Shown here: piece after piece, positions 42,656 through 54,729 of the stretch | Layout of the letters: each line of letters opens with the position of its first letter | Numbering within the stretch: the stretch's first letter is position 1 | DNA from: Rhabditoides inermis | Taxonomy: Eukaryota; Nematoda; Chromadorea; Rhabditida; Rhabditidae | Length of the DNA stretch: 64,000 nt | NCBI GenBank assembly: GCA_963966185.1 | Contig: CAWZYM010000021.1 | Span: 127,501-191,500, forward strand | Reading direction: 5' to 3' | Notes under the pieces: generated by a model | What the model saw: the letters and a program-made list of their open reading frames with translations, nothing else | What the model was told of the DNA's origin: nothing | The model's database searches: none | Program-made: the position numbers and the translations under genes

Positions 42656-44566
42656 ATGGGAAAGAAGAGCAAGATCCGTTCCGGAAAGGGAGATCTGGTG
42701 AAGGCGCCTGGAGCGCTCGCTGATCAGATCGAGAGCGGCAACGTCGCCAAGGAGCGTGATGTGAGCCGCAACAAGCGACATCGCGAGGACGTCGAGCAGG
42801 AGGTTGGTTATAGTGTTCATTTTTGGTGTGATGCTCTTTGTTTTCATAGTACACTTGATTGTTTAGTACATCGGCGCTGACCTGTCGGCCAAGATTCTGA
42901 AGCAGGCACGTCGCCAACGCATTGAGGAGGGAGACGATGATGAAGATAAGGTCGCCCAGCAGAAGAGGTGCGTAATTTAGTTGCAAACTGTTTCTGAATC
43001 ACGTTTCTTCAGGGCGCGCCATATCAGTCTCGGAGCAGCAAGCCAAGGCTCTGATGACGAGGACGATCACATTTCTGACAATGATGACTACGATGAGAGG
43101 ATTATTGTCAGTTTTATATTCAACATAATAATTACACAGAATCTTTGTTCAGCAACTGAACTCGAAGGACGAGGAGGATCTGGAGCGTTTCATGGCCCCG
43201 AAGGAGGCCCCTCGCACCCTCTATGACATTATCCAGGATAAGATTCAGCAGAAAAAGTTCGAGGCCGAGGAGACGATGACTGAGATGGACGGCAACGAGA
43301 TGCACGTGAGTGGTGGCTTTCCAGGATGGAAGTAGACACCGTTGTTTAGATGCGCGATCTCGACCCCGAGGTGGTGGCCATGTACCAGGAGGTGGGGGCG
43401 CTGCTGTCCCGCTACCGCTCCGGCAAGGTGCCCAAGGCGTTCAAGATCATCCCGAAGATGATCAACTGGGAGCAGATCCTGTACCTCACCGACCCCGACA
43501 AGTGGAGCGCGGCGGCTGTCTACCAAGCTACCCGTCTCTTCGCCTCCAACCTCAACCCCATGATGTGTCAGCGGTGCGTTTTTTGTATACAAAAAACCCG
43601 TTCGTATATAATTTGAATTTGTGTTTTAGTTTCTACAACCTGGTTCTGCTGCCGCGCATCCGTGACGACATTGACGAATTCAAGAAGCTCAACTTCCATC
43701 TGTACCAGGCGTTGTGCAAGGCGCTCTACAAGCCCGCCGCCTTCTTCAAGGGATTCCTCCTCCCGCTTTGCGAGGTACGCTTTTTTTACGACGCACGTTA
43801 TGCATCGATGTTGTTCCTCGTTCTTTTCGACTTTTTGTCAATACTTTGTTTTCTCGATGCTATTGAGGTTTGTCCGTTAGCATGTCAACGAGTGAACGAA
43901 CGAACGCGGAAGCATCGAATGTATTGTTCAGAATCATGTTTCAGTCTGGCACGTGTACTCTGCGCGAGGCGACCATCATTGCTTCGGTGCTGACCAAGTG
44001 CTCGATCCCCATGTTCCACGTCGCCGCCGCCATGCTCAAGGTGGGAGGGGAGAATGTCGATTGAGATGTATGTCTTATGTATGAACATTCAGATTGCCGA
44101 GATGGACTACACCGGCGCGAACTCGCTGTTCCTGCGTGTGCTCATCGACAAGAAGTACACCCTTCCCTACAAGGCTATCGACGCCCTCGTCAACCACTTT
44201 GCCAGGTATGTTATACTTGTTATTCAGAACAGATCATTTTTGTAAATGATGCGTTCAGGTTCATCCACGACACTCGCGAGCTGCCGGTGCTGTGGCACCA
44301 AGCTCTGCTGGCTCTCGTGCAGAGGTACAAGGAGGACCTGAACGAAGCACAGAAGGGAGCCATCTACGAGCTCGTCAGGGTGCGTCACGTTTAACTCTTT
44401 TTTTGTTGATTCATGCTGCTGTCCATCATAAACTTTTGTTCAGGCGCAGTTCCACTACCAGATCGGTCCGGAGATCCGTCGCGAGCTGCAGTCGCTGGGC
44501 AACGAGGCGGGAGTGCGCACCAAGGTGGTCGACTCGGCCACAGACAACCACGGAATGGAATTCTAG
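42656..44566 (+). CDS. byn-1: Bystin (Enp1), 40S ribosome biogenesis factor
   Basis: Needed for 18S rRNA maturation and export of the small ribosomal subunit (known for yeast Enp1 and animal bystin). Exons: 42656-42802, 42867-42967, 43013-43106, 43153-43305, 43350-43573, 43630-43774, 43945-44040, 44093-44205, 44259-44379, 44444-44566; 438 residues, the usual length. The N-terminal quarter is charged ([27 protein letters not shown]). The bystin domain follows: [57 protein letters not shown] and [20 protein letters not shown]. The start was chosen because an acceptor lies directly upstream and the family begins M-G/P-K-K. Confidence 0.95.
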
Positions 44567-44999
44567 ACGGTCGGTTGCTATATCAGTGGCAGTGTCCCAT
44601 CACTACTCCCCTTCTCATACACACTATTTGTTTGTTGTCGTCTAATCACTGTACACTAGTGTTCTCGTTTTTTTGTTGTTTTGCTTGTTTTGGCATGTTA
44701 TTTCTTGTTGTTTTGTGTTGAATTTTTCACATAGTATATTCAGACAATTCCGATCGATGTTATTGTTGATGCTGATAAACAGTTTATCGAATTCTTGCTT
44801 TGAGTTTTGTTTACGTAATTGGTTGCGAGAAGCCATGCCGTTTGCGGCTTATCTGATTCAAGAAGTGTGCGTTCTTTCTGTGTGTGTGTGTGAGTGAGAG
44901 GGGCGAGTGGGCGCTGACTCATTGAGCCGGCGCCCTCCCTCGAGGGACTTGCCTTTTCTTTCCCCCTTCTCTCCGTGCCTGGTTTCAGATCGAGTGAGG
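44567..44999. other. Intergenic, 433 bp
   Basis: Bystin 3' UTR followed by the 5' flank of the next gene. It contains a short (TG)n, a TGACTCA site near 44918 and the palindrome CCCTCGAGGG near 44938. GGTTTCAG at 44981-44988 is the likely trans-splice acceptor for the next gene. Confidence 0.45.
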
Positions 45000-46600
45000 A
45001 TGCTGCGTGCGACGCTGTCGCATGTGGTCTTCCCGTGCGGAGACGCTGCCGCCACAAAGTGAGCAGCATTGGACTGAATGTGAACAGGGCGTCCTTGCAG
45101 GCTGCTGCCGGCGTCGCTGTCGCTGTGTCAGGTGCGCGGTCGCCGTCGCACCCTCACCCCTCCCCCATGGGTGCCGCCCGTCCACGAGAAGAACAAGACT
45201 GATCTCATCGACCCCGCCAACCGGTAAGCGCATTGGTCGTGTTGAATAACCATTGGGTATGCACAGGGATCTGCTGCGTCGCGTGCACGAGGCTGAGCGC
45301 GCGGCGGCCGTGGCTGCTGCCGCCCCGGCGGAGGCTGAGGTGCAGGCCGAGATGGGCAGCATGTGCAGACGTGTAGGACTCATGGTCACCAAGGTAGGCA
45401 TAGATGTAATAGATTTATGATCTCTGCAGTCTGCATACTAACTTTTGTTATTTACATCTCTTCAGATTGGTATGGTTCCGCAGTGGACGAATACGGGCGA
45501 GCGCATGCTGTGCACGCTGCTGCACGTGGAGCAGAACAACGTGGTGTCGGTGACGTCGCCGGACGAGTGGTACCGGCGCAGTCTGGTCGGCAAGCGCAAA
45601 GCGTTCAACCGCGAGGGTCCGCTGTGGAAGGTGACTGTGGGCGCGCGCGACTCGGACCCCGCTCTTCACCCCGCCGCCTACCGCGCACAGTTTGCGAGGG
45701 CGGGCGTGCAGGTGAAGAAGCAGCTCGGCTCGTTCCTCGTCACGGAGGACGCCGTCCCGCCCGTCGGCATCCACCTCGACGCCAGGCACTTCCAGGGTCA
45801 GTCCGGCACCAGCCGTTCGCTGTCTAATTGTGCTCATTGTCAGTCGGCCAGTTTGTGACGGCATCCGGTCGCAGCATCGACTGGGGATTCCAAGGTGGAA
45901 TGCACCGATGGGGCTTCCGCGGACAGCCTACCAGGAGGTGCGTTTGATTTGATTGTTTTAAAGTATCTGATTATATGATTCTAGGACAACCAAGTCTCAC
46001 CGTCGCATCGGATCAGTGGGATCGGTGGGCGATGCTAGGATCTGGCCCGGAAAGCGCATGCCTGGACACATGGGACACGAGTGGGTCACTGTCAGTGGAC
46101 TCCAGGTGTGTGGTTGTTGTCGGGTTTTATCACTGACTTTATTTTCAGGTCATTCGCATGAACGTGGACAAGCAGGTGATCTACGTGAAGGGAAGCGTGC
46201 CGGGAGACATTGGAGAGACGTTGTTGCTCAAGGACTGCATGCAGGTGGCCAAGCAGCCAAAGCAGGTAGGCCACACAAGAGGATGTGTATCGTTGAAATG
46301 GTTATGTAAATGTGGGTCAATCGTTTATTTAAAAAAAATTGATTTGGTCGCATTTGTTACGGAGACAACTTTGTGTGATTGTAGATTGCTATCCCGACGT
46401 GGACGCCGTCTCTGCCGGCAATAGAGGAGGAGACGGAGGAGCAGGAGCAGGAGGAGAGTCCCCTGGGAAAGAGCACGGAGCAGTTTGTGCCCAAGCTGTT
46501 CCGATTCTCGTCTCCCTCTATCGTGTTCACTGCCGACGACGAGAAGCGCGGAGTGGCCAAGGATAGGACCAAGGCCAAGATCGCCAAGGTCAAGAAGTAA
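45000..46600 (+). CDS. mrpl-3: Mitochondrial large ribosomal subunit protein uL3m
   Basis: Structural protein of the mitochondrial large ribosomal subunit. Exons: 45000-45058, 45101-45223, 45267-45393, 45466-45796, 45844-45937, 45985-46105, 46149-46265, 46385-46600; 395 residues. [15 protein letters not shown] and the following Arg-rich stretch form a mitochondrial import signal. uL3 hallmarks: [51 protein letters not shown]; and [19 protein letters not shown], the loop that reaches toward the peptidyl-transferase centre. The C-terminal extension is acidic then Lys-rich ([12 protein letters not shown]). Confidence 0.95.
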
Positions 46601-46898
46601 GAGGAGAGCAGATGGAGAGAAGAAGGTGACTATGATTGAGTAGTTTTATATAGAATAGCTAGAGTGATGTATAGTTGTGTTCTTTGTTATTATTGTTGAT
46701 TTTTGTGGCGCGGAGTGGAGAGTATCCAGACGAGTAATAAAGTCTTATATTGTTTTGTTGCTGTTTGATTCATGTTGCAAGCAAGAGTTGCACGGCACTC
46801 TGAGATATCTCCCGTCCCTTGTCCACTGCCAGATTTGCATGAAATATTTTAGGAACATTACGTGATGCTATTGCCGAGACAGTGAATACTGCCGGAGT
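46601..46898. other. Intergenic, about 300 bp
   Basis: 3' flank of the uL3m gene (AATAAA-like AATAAAGTC near 46737) and short 5' flank of the FSN-1 gene. TATTTTAG near 46853 could be a trans-splice acceptor. Confidence 0.4.
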
Positions 46899-47668
46899 AT
46901 GAGTGAGTTTTGTGTATTTTTATCCGTTTTTTATCCACAATCGTTTATCCGGTATCGGTATAAGATATAACGATTTCGGTGTCTTTTAAATAATAGTTTT
47001 TATTCATATGCATTTGTGGTGAAAACACGGCACTGTATTCTCGTGATTTTAGCCATCAAAAGTGAGCACGCGTCACCGGCCGGGACGGGGACGACACTGG
47101 GTCTCGTGAGCGGAGAGAGGGAGAGGGACGAGCTGGCGAATGAAGTGAACGAAGAGGTGGGCAGACATATGCGAGATTATAGTGGGTGTGTGTGTTCAGC
47201 TGGAGAGGTTGTCCGTGGGCGGGGAGGAGGAAGAGCAGGGCTCGGCGCGGGGGAAGGGCGAGCGGCGGGCGGAGGCGACCCCGGTGCGGGAGCGGCGCGT
47301 GCTGCGCGTGCTGGCAGCCGTGTCGGCACAGCGTCTGCCCCACCACGTACTCCAGCACATGTTCACCTTCCTGCCCGCCTCCGACGTGCGCGCGTGCATG
47401 CGCGTCTGCCGCCACTGGGCCAGTGTGCTCGAGTCGGGCGAGGGCCCGGTGTGGAGAGGCCTCGCGAGGAGGATTGTACCCGAGGCAGCACTCGCCGATC
47501 CCTATCTACTGGCAGAGTTGCCCAACCACAAACACAAGCTGAGAGCGTTCAAGTATGCATGGAATCCGAACGACGCCAGCAAGAACAACTACTTGCGGCC
47601 AAATGGGTTCACGATTCACAGACAGCCGGTGGCACAGTCGACAGATGGAGTGAGGGGGAAGGTGGGTG

Positions 47669-47709
<41 letters not shown>

Positions 47710-48333
47710 GAGAGGAGAGGAGAGGAGAGAAAGGGGAAAGGGGACATTGCATTGGAATCGTTTTAGCTCGGCGTGGTGTCTGGCTGCCACGCGTTCGAAC
47801 TAGTGTGGGAGGGTCCGCTGGGCACGGTGGCCGTCATCGGTATCGCTACCAAGTGAGAGACTCCTTTCTCTCTCTCTCTCTCTCCTTTTTTCTCCCTCTC
47901 TCCCTACTCCCTCCCTCTCATTCATGTGTCTAGACACGCGGCTCTGCACTGTCCGGGCTACGTGGCTCTGTTGGGGAGCGATGAGCAGAGCTGGGGCTGG
48001 AACCTGGTCGACAACACTCTCATGCACAATGGCGAGTCGGCAGGCGTCTACCCCAGGGTCAACAACCCGCCAAAGTATCAGGTGCGGATCAGCTACTGAA
48101 TCGAGTGTTGATTTGATTGGGACTATGTCGTAACTTGTTGTGCTTAGATCGGAGAGCGTATCCGTCTGGTGATCGACTGCGACTCGCACGCGGCCTACTT
48201 CGAGAGGGGCGGGCACTTTCTGGGCGTGGCGTGGGAGGGCCTGCCGCCGGTGCGTCTCTTCCCGGCCGTGTGTGCCGTGTATGGCAACACGGAGGTGTCG
48301 ATGGTATACATGGGAGAGGCGGTCATGGGATGA
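46899..48333 (+). CDS. fsn-1: F-box/SPRY protein FSN-1 (FBXO45 type)
   Basis: Substrate-recognition subunit that works with the PHR ubiquitin ligase RPM-1 in synapse and axon development (known for C. elegans FSN-1 and mammalian FBXO45). Coding exons: 47053-47156, 47200-47661, 47767-47852, 47934-48081, 48148-48333. The F-box is [20 protein letters not shown] followed by [11 protein letters not shown]. The SPRY domain runs from about [20 protein letters not shown] through [14 protein letters not shown] and [20 protein letters not shown] to the end at [11 protein letters not shown]. No in-frame ATG exists in the 47053 exon; a four-base first exon ATG-A (46899-46902) before a GTGAGT donor restores a start and gives 329 residues, but this is only the best available guess. 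An N-terminal Glu/Arg-rich extension precedes the F-box. Confidence 0.9.
47671..47735. repeat. (GA)n and (GGAGA)n in an fsn-1 intron
   Basis: (GA)n changes to a short GGAGA pentamer run. It begins ten bases after the donor GTGGGTGG. Confidence 0.9.
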
Positions 48334-48818
48334 ACGCTCCATTTTATAGTATTTTATATTTCGGTTTTGGTGATCTCTACTAGACTGTCGATTGTCCACA
48401 CGATTCTATTCCCCACTGTTCTGGATCTCTATGTGCATTTGGAAGTTATCCAACGCTTCTCCTCTCTCGTTCAGTTCCCGCATTTTTCAAAAAGAGTAGT
48501 ACTATACAGGTGATGTGACGAATGTTCCTATGTTGCTATGCAAGCGAGCGCTTTTTCCCGCCGACACTCAAGTGATCTCAAGTTTTTCGGTATTATCGAC
48601 TCTCTGCTTTCTGAATCATAATAAGTATCGATTCATAATCAAATAATTGTATACACTGTGAGTGCATAAAGCTTTTGCCATAAACTTCTTATGATGACTG
48701 TCTATTTTGCTTGTGTGCAGTTGGAAATGGTTGTGGGCCATGTGATATCTGAAGCATTTCTTTATGTTTTCATAAGCCTTGGTGTTTCAGTGCTTGTGAT
48801 GCGTAGTGTCTGTGTGTA
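48334..48818. other. Intergenic, 485 bp
   Basis: No gene seen. GGTGTTTCAG ending at 48790 is a likely trans-splice acceptor for the golgin-45 gene, leaving a 28-base 5' UTR. Confidence 0.45.
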
Positions 48819-49782
48819 ATGGAGCCGTCGTCGTCGTCCTCCCATCCCTCGCACGTCGATGGCTACTCGTACGGACCATCAGACCTCGTCAAAGGAGCCA
48901 CTCGCAAAGAGAAGCGATTCGTGCCATGGGAACCATTCAAGGCAGCGCCCAGCAAGCACACCAAGGTAAGACGAGGCATTTTGTATGTGGGTTGAATTTT
49001 AGGGAATATCTTTTTTTCAGAGCTCGGGACCACCCACGTCGCTGCCGCCGCTGATCCCGTACCGCAATGAGGTGGTGAGCCTGGGAAGCGCACGGGTCTC
49101 TGTAATATGAGTGTTTAGGTGAACAACAATGTGAAGGTGGTGGAGCATGAGGCGGCGAGAGTGGAAGAGGAGGAGGAGGAGGAGCGGCGAGTGGAGAGCG
49201 GACATGTGGTGGAAGCGTCATGGCTGGCGGAGAGGGATGCGGTGGAGGCGGAGCGAGACCGGCTGGAGAGAGAGCTGCGAGCAGAGCGACAGGCGAACGC
49301 CGAGCTGAAGAGGCTCGTGGTCGCCGCCATGCAAGACGACCTGGGAGAGCACGTGGCTGCACTAGCCAACGACAGAGTGCAGCTGGCAAGGCATCTCGAC
49401 ACGGCGGCGAGTCAGGTGGGTGCAGGGAGGAAAGGGGAGGGAGGGAGGGAGGGAGAGAGAGAGAGAGAGAGAGATGTGATTCAGATTGTGGACGACAACG
49501 AGGAGGCGGACCAGCTGCGCATTGAAGTGGACGTGTGGAGATGCAAGGTGAGGAGAGGAGAAGACATAACCATATTTGTCTGCGTGTTGAGTACTCTGCC
49601 ATGTCTGTGCGGTGTGACGAGATGACTCGGCGGGCGGAGGCCCTGCTCGCTCAGCTGCGCTACGGACAGCAGCTCGTCAGACAGATCGACCATCGACAAG
49701 TGCCACACAGTGTTGCGGTTGATGTGGCGCGGTTTGCCAGTGAGTCTCTCTCTGTCTCTCTCCCCCCTCTCTCTCTCGCTCT

Positions 49783-49838
<56 letters not shown>

Positions 49839-50005
49839 ATCTACTATCTATGTTTTCCATTCATTGTATGATTGCAGCCCTGGACCTGTCTCCTATCTGG
49901 CGCAGTCCGTGTGAGGAGACTGTCGGCAGGAAGGCTCCTCTCTCCCGCAACATCACCGTCTCATGCTGTAGAAACTGCAGCGGAAAGGAAATCATCCTAC
50001 TGTAG
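48819..50005 (+). CDS. Golgin-45 (BLZF1 family), Golgi matrix coiled-coil protein
   Basis: Peripheral Golgi tether that in animals binds GRASP55 and Rab2 and keeps Golgi stacks and secretion intact. Exons: 48819-48965, 49021-49074, 49119-49415, 49485-49547, 49592-49739, 49878-50005; 278 residues, shorter than human golgin-45. Diagnostic blocks: an acidic coiled coil (from about residue 70), ANAELKRLVVAAMQDDLGEH, EVDVWRCKYSAMSVRCDEMT, and the C-terminal NITVSCCRNCSGKEIILL, which matches the conserved Cys-pair tail of the family. Exon 5 uses an acceptor ending TTGAG, weaker than its neighbours. A Glu-rich run (EEEEEEERR) sits in exon 3. Confidence 0.88.
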
Positions 50006-50601
50006 AAATGTATAACTATAACTATATGATCTTTAGCATTATACGATCGAACTAGCATTTCCAAAACTCGCATTGCTCGATTTTGTGACATATTGATATA
50101 CTTATTTATGGTCTTCCTTGTACGTTTCCCAGATTGTACAAATTTGTAATAACTGTAATAATCTCTAGAGTGAGGGTATGTATTTTGTGGAATAGGGCTA
50201 ATATCGAGGTTGTGTGACGGATTGTCTGTGATAAACGACTTTTTTGAATGTTTTGTGAAGAGTGGGGTTTGCTAGGGTGTCATGAATATGAAGTAGATAG
50301 CATCCGATTGAGCGAGGGAGAGTCTACATTGTGTGTCCATCTCACCACTATCGATTGGGAATCACCCCACCGAGTTTGAACCAACAAAAAAAACCATTCG
50401 GAAAGCACGTAACACCTAGCACATGGGGCGATTGGCTGGCTCTGCGTCTCTGCCCGCCCGCCCCTCACTGTCTGCTCTGATCTGCCAAAACAGAGCACCG
50501 TCCGAAAGGCGATTCAGTGTACACAGATAGCGCGCAGCAACCGCACCGTTATTGTCCGACCTTTGTTATTGTTACTGGTTACCTGTCACTTTGCAGGTAC
50601 A
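50006..50601. other. Intergenic, 596 bp
   Basis: Non-coding. The likely aldolase 5' region carries an acceptor TTTGCAG at about 50591-50596, six bases before the ATG. No repeat or RNA gene recognised. Confidence 0.45.
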
Positions 50602-52654
50602 ATGGCTGAGGTTGGTGGATCGTTCAAGGACTCTCTGACTTGCGAGCAGAAGAAGGAGCTGGCAGCTATCGCGCAGCAGATCGTTGCCGATGGAAAGGGA
50701 ATCCTCGCCGCCGATGAGAGCACTGGTGAGGAGAGGGGGAGTAGGAGGAGAGGGAGAGGGGTTTGGATGTTTGGATGTTTGATTGGATGAAGTGAACTGT
50801 GATCAGGGTCTGATATGATTTTGGTCAATGAGCAGTACGTTGTTTTGTTTGACTGATTGATTGGTGGTATGAGAGTATAGAATTGCGATCATGCAGTCGC
50901 AATGATTGTGTCTGTTGATTTCGTAGTTCGATTGGGATTGGTCTTTCGCGTAACCCAGATCACTGTTTTGTCTCACTTGCATCTTTGTTTTGACAATATA
51001 AGACCGCTCCTGCTGTTTGATATCTTATCAAAATTGTTTACTGTAATATCTCCCACTAACCGGCTAGCAATCTATTGTCGAATCGGGGGATGCCAGAGCA
51101 TGGCCCATGTGTGTCAATGACATTGCGAGCCTTATCGCTGTAGGAAAACAGTTTCGAGAAGATGCACGTGGAGACAACGAGAGAGAGAGAGAGAGAGAAA
51201 GAGAAAAGAGAGAGAAAGAGAGAGAGAGTAGTCCCTGTGTAGGTGATCAGAATACGCACCTATGCTGTCAAAGTGCATTATGATAGGTCAACGAACTTAG
51301 AGTCCTCGTAATTGTTGACAGTTAGGGTTAGGCGCACACTGTGACAATCGCTCATATCAATAGTCGAAAATAGAGGTGCCCAAAATAGCGATGATATGCC
51401 TAATGGGAACGATAATGTGAATATATGTAATGTATTGTGCAGGCACGATTGGCAAGCGTCTGTCGGCCATCTCTCTGGACAACAACGAGGACAACCGCCG
51501 CGCCTACCGCGAGCTGCTCTTCACCACCCCCAACCTGAACAAGCACATCTCGGGAGTGATCCTCTACGAGGAGACGTTCAACCAGTCGGCCAAGTGCGGC
51601 ACGCGCTTCGTCGACATCCTTACCAAGCACAACATCGTGCCCGGAATCAAGCTCGACCTCGGAGTGGTGCCCCTCGCCGGCACTATTGGAGAGGGAACGA
51701 CGCAGGGTCTGGACAACCTGGCCGCCCGCGCCGCCGCCTTCAAGAAGGGAGGGTGCGGGTTCGCCAAGTGGCGCTGCGTGCTCAACATCGGCACGCACAC
51801 GCCCTCGCACCTCGGCATGCTCGAGAACGCCAATGTGCTCGCCAGGTGAGGAGAGGGAGGAGGCAAGGATGAGAGGGAATGGTTGCAGGTACGCTTCGAT
51901 CTGTCAGGCGAACGGCCTCGTGCCGATCGTCGAGCCCGAGGTTCTGTGCGACGGAGAGCACGACCTGGCGCGCGCCCAGAAGGTGAGGGGTCTGGGAACG
52001 GATAGAATTGAACTTGTCGAACTAGCCTCACTGGGTTGCTTTCAGGTGACTGAGCAGGTGCTGGCGTACACGTACAAGGCGCTGGCCGACCACCACGTGT
52101 ACCTCGAGGGAACGCTGCTCAAGCCGAACATGGTCACCCCCGGACAGAGCTGCGCCACCAAGGCCAGGTCAGACAGCTCTCTCCACTTCTAAAGAAACAC
52201 GACAACAACATTAGATGTATCTCAGGACGTTCGTAGACGTATTCATTTTCAGCCACGAGCAGATTGGCAAGGCGACGGTGACTGCGCTGCGTCGCACTGT
52301 GCCGGCTGCCGTGCCCGGAATCACCTTCCTCTCCGGAGGACAGTCCGAGCTCGACGCCTCGGCCAACCTGAACGCCATCAACCAGGTGAGTCTGCATCCC
52401 CTCTCCCTGTAACACTGCCATGTCTCAAGGTGGATCTGCTGCGCCCGTGGAAGCTGACGTTCTCGTACGGCCGCGCGCTGCAGGCGTCTGTGCTGAAGGC
52501 GTGGAACGGCAAGCCGGAGAAGGTGGAGGCTGCGCAGCGGGTGCTGCTGCAGAGGGCGCAGGCCAACGGCTCGGCCTCGCTCGGCAAGTACGCCGGAGAG
52601 GACGCGGCCGGAGCCGCCGCCGAGTCCCTCTTCGTCGCCAAGCACAGCTACTGA
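50602..52654 (+). CDS. Fructose-bisphosphate aldolase, class I
   Basis: Glycolytic and gluconeogenic enzyme that splits fructose-1,6-bisphosphate into dihydroxyacetone phosphate and glyceraldehyde-3-phosphate. Exons: 50602-50725, 51443-51845, 51889-51982, 52046-52167, 52253-52385, 52430-52654; 366 residues, family standard. Motifs: [53 protein letters not shown], and the Schiff-base Lys in [14 protein letters not shown] (AAG at about 52121). The C-terminus ends KHSY, keeping the terminal Tyr needed for full activity. The first intron (50726-51442, 717 bp) is long for this region and holds a GA tract near 51180-51230, as aldolase introns can carry enhancers. Either C. elegans aldo-1 or aldo-2 could be the closer relative. 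Confidence 0.96.
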
Positions 52655-52740
52655 ACACAACGCACTTGTATATTCATTCCATGTTTCCACTTTGCAGAGT
52701 TTGTAATAAGTGTTTTTTTACACGAATGTTCTTTGTTTGT

Positions 52741-53782
52741 TCACAACTTGAGCAGGATGATGTCAATGTCCATGACGTTGGTTCCGGTGGGGCCGGGTTT
52801 GAAGTGGCAATGAGGGAGGTGGGACCAGAAGGAGTGGGAGTCTGAGCGGGACAGGAAGGAGGAAGGGACGAGTTGAGGAGGGGAGAGGAGGTCGGAGCGA
52901 GTGAACACTGCGCCTGTCGCGTCGGTCGGACCGTCCTGCAACGCACAGTCAGGCTACCGAAACATCCGGTCGGCAAGACAGACGTAGGATTTCCGGTGTT
53001 TTATACAGAAAGGGATCTTCTACGAGTATTGCGAAAAGAGAGAGCGAGAGGGAGGGAAAGGAGAGAGAGGTAGAGAGAGAGAAGGGAGAGAGGGAGAGAG
53101 AGAGATAGAGCCTGCCCACCTGTCCGTCGCTGCCAGCGCATATGAGTGCGAAGTCGGGAAGGGAAGCTGCCTGGTCGACGAGGGATATCCAGGCGGCGAG
53201 TGACATCTCCTGGTTGCGTCCGCCCAGCCCGGGCGACGCAGTCAGTCGCACCGTCGTCTCACCGCCGAAGACGAGGGCCACCTGAAAGTGTATCATTCTC
53301 TCACTTCTACTTTCTCATTCCCTCTCTCTGACCTGTTCAGACGCGTGCGTGATTCCCAGCTTCTCAAGTGCTTTCCTGGGGTTCTTGATCATATCGGCGA
53401 GGTCCCTGCCCACTTCCGTGGCGTTGCCACTGAGGGCGGAGGACACGACGTGCGCATCGAAGCCCAGTTCCTAGAGCAGCTCAGTCACTAACGTCTGAAT
53501 TCAAAATGCCAAGCACGATACCTTGAGACACTGCCTCGCCGAGGCCAGAGCGATCGTATTGGATGCGACGATGTGTGCAGAGTTGGGTGGGTAGAGGGGC
53601 GGAGGGGGAGTGAGAGAGAGCTGGGCGGCGACAGGCGGCGGAAGGCGGTCGTGGATGGAGGAGAGGATGGGGGAGACATCGACGGGATGGCAGGGCACAG
53701 TGGGGGCCGAGGCGATCTTGTCGATCGGATCGCCGATGATGTCCGAGATGAGCAGGGTGACCACCTGGGAGGGGAGGATGAG

Positions 53783-53831
<49 letters not shown>

Positions 53832-54565
53832 GAGAGAGGTGGAAGAGGGACTGACCGTAGCCTTGTGTATGGCAGCCAGCAGTTTCCCTCCTTTGACGTG
53901 GGAGAGACGCTGTCGAACCGAGTTGAGCTGCGTGATGTCGGCGCCTGCAGACAATTTGCATTGCATCCCTCTCACCCCCTCCCTCTCTCTCGCCTCTCCC
54001 TCTCTCGATCTCTCCCTCTCTTTCTCTCTCTCTCTCTCTCTCAATACACTCTCTCCGCTCCCCTCACCGACAGACACGAGCAGCTTGATGGTCTGTAGCT
54101 TCTCGTCGAGTGTGCATCCCTGTGGGAGGGAGAGCACCGCCGACCCGCCGCCAGAGATCAGAAACAGCACCACGCTCGATGCATCGTCCGCCGCTGAAGT
54201 TGAGTAGTTTTTCAACTAGCACAGATTTCTAGCATTGTGCAAGAAAATGAGAGACCACTTACTCTTGACAAAGTCGAGCACGTGTCTGGTCGCCTCGAGT
54301 GATCGCTGATCGGGCAGGTTGTTGGTGCCGGCCGCGTAGCAGGCAGACCGAAGCGAGCCCGCGTCGGCGGGAAGTTCGGGCGCCACGACGACTCCACTCT
54401 GTAGACGGTCTCCCAGCACTTCCTCGGCAGCCCGAGCCATGCCCACAGCTGCCTTGCCGAGAACCACCATGTGCACTCGGGAGGAGGCCGGGAAGAGGGA
54501 GGAGTGCGTGGTGCGAAGCGCCTGAAGGTAAGTATCTCTCTCTCTCTCACTCTCTCTCTCTCGCG

Positions 54566-54618
<53 letters not shown>

Positions 54619-54729
54619 CCTTCTCTCCCTCCTCTCCCTCACCTTGTCGACACATTGGAACGGGTCGACAGCTTTGACGGCAGCGGTGAACGCTTGGATG
54701 GCGTGCCGGCGCATTGCCTGGTCAGACAT
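52741..54729 (-). CDS. Glycerate kinase (GLYCTK, MOFRL-type)
   Basis: Phosphorylates D-glycerate to 2-phosphoglycerate, linking serine and fructose breakdown to glycolysis. Read right to left from the ATG at 54729 (MSDQAMRRHAIQAF) to the stop at 52741, roughly 480 residues in about eight exons. Motifs in order: VHMVVLGKAAVGMARAAEEV; LFLISGGGSAVLSLPQG; INSVRQRLSHVKGGKLL-like sequence; LISDIIGDPIDKIASAPT; VALVFGGETTVRL; GLGGRNQEMSLAAW; CAGSDGQDGPTDATGAV split across an intron; and the end GPTGTNVMDIDIILLKL. The A|GTAAGT donor at 54263 joins to CG at about 54191, giving FVKTADDASS. The stop is only 86 bp from the aldolase stop on the other strand. Confidence 0.92.
53786..53838. repeat. (GA)n in a glycerate kinase intron
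   Basis: Pure dinucleotide tract with a single GC interruption; most of the intron length. Confidence 0.9.
54532..54620. repeat. (CT)n in a glycerate kinase intron
   Basis: About 90 bp of CT with scattered CG interruptions (TCTCGCTC), making up nearly the whole intron. Confidence 0.9.

Noticed and set aside
44918..44948. TGACTCA site and CCCTCGAGGG palindrome upstream of the uL3m gene
   Set aside because: Short motifs that occur by chance; no second copy or known context to support a regulatory claim.
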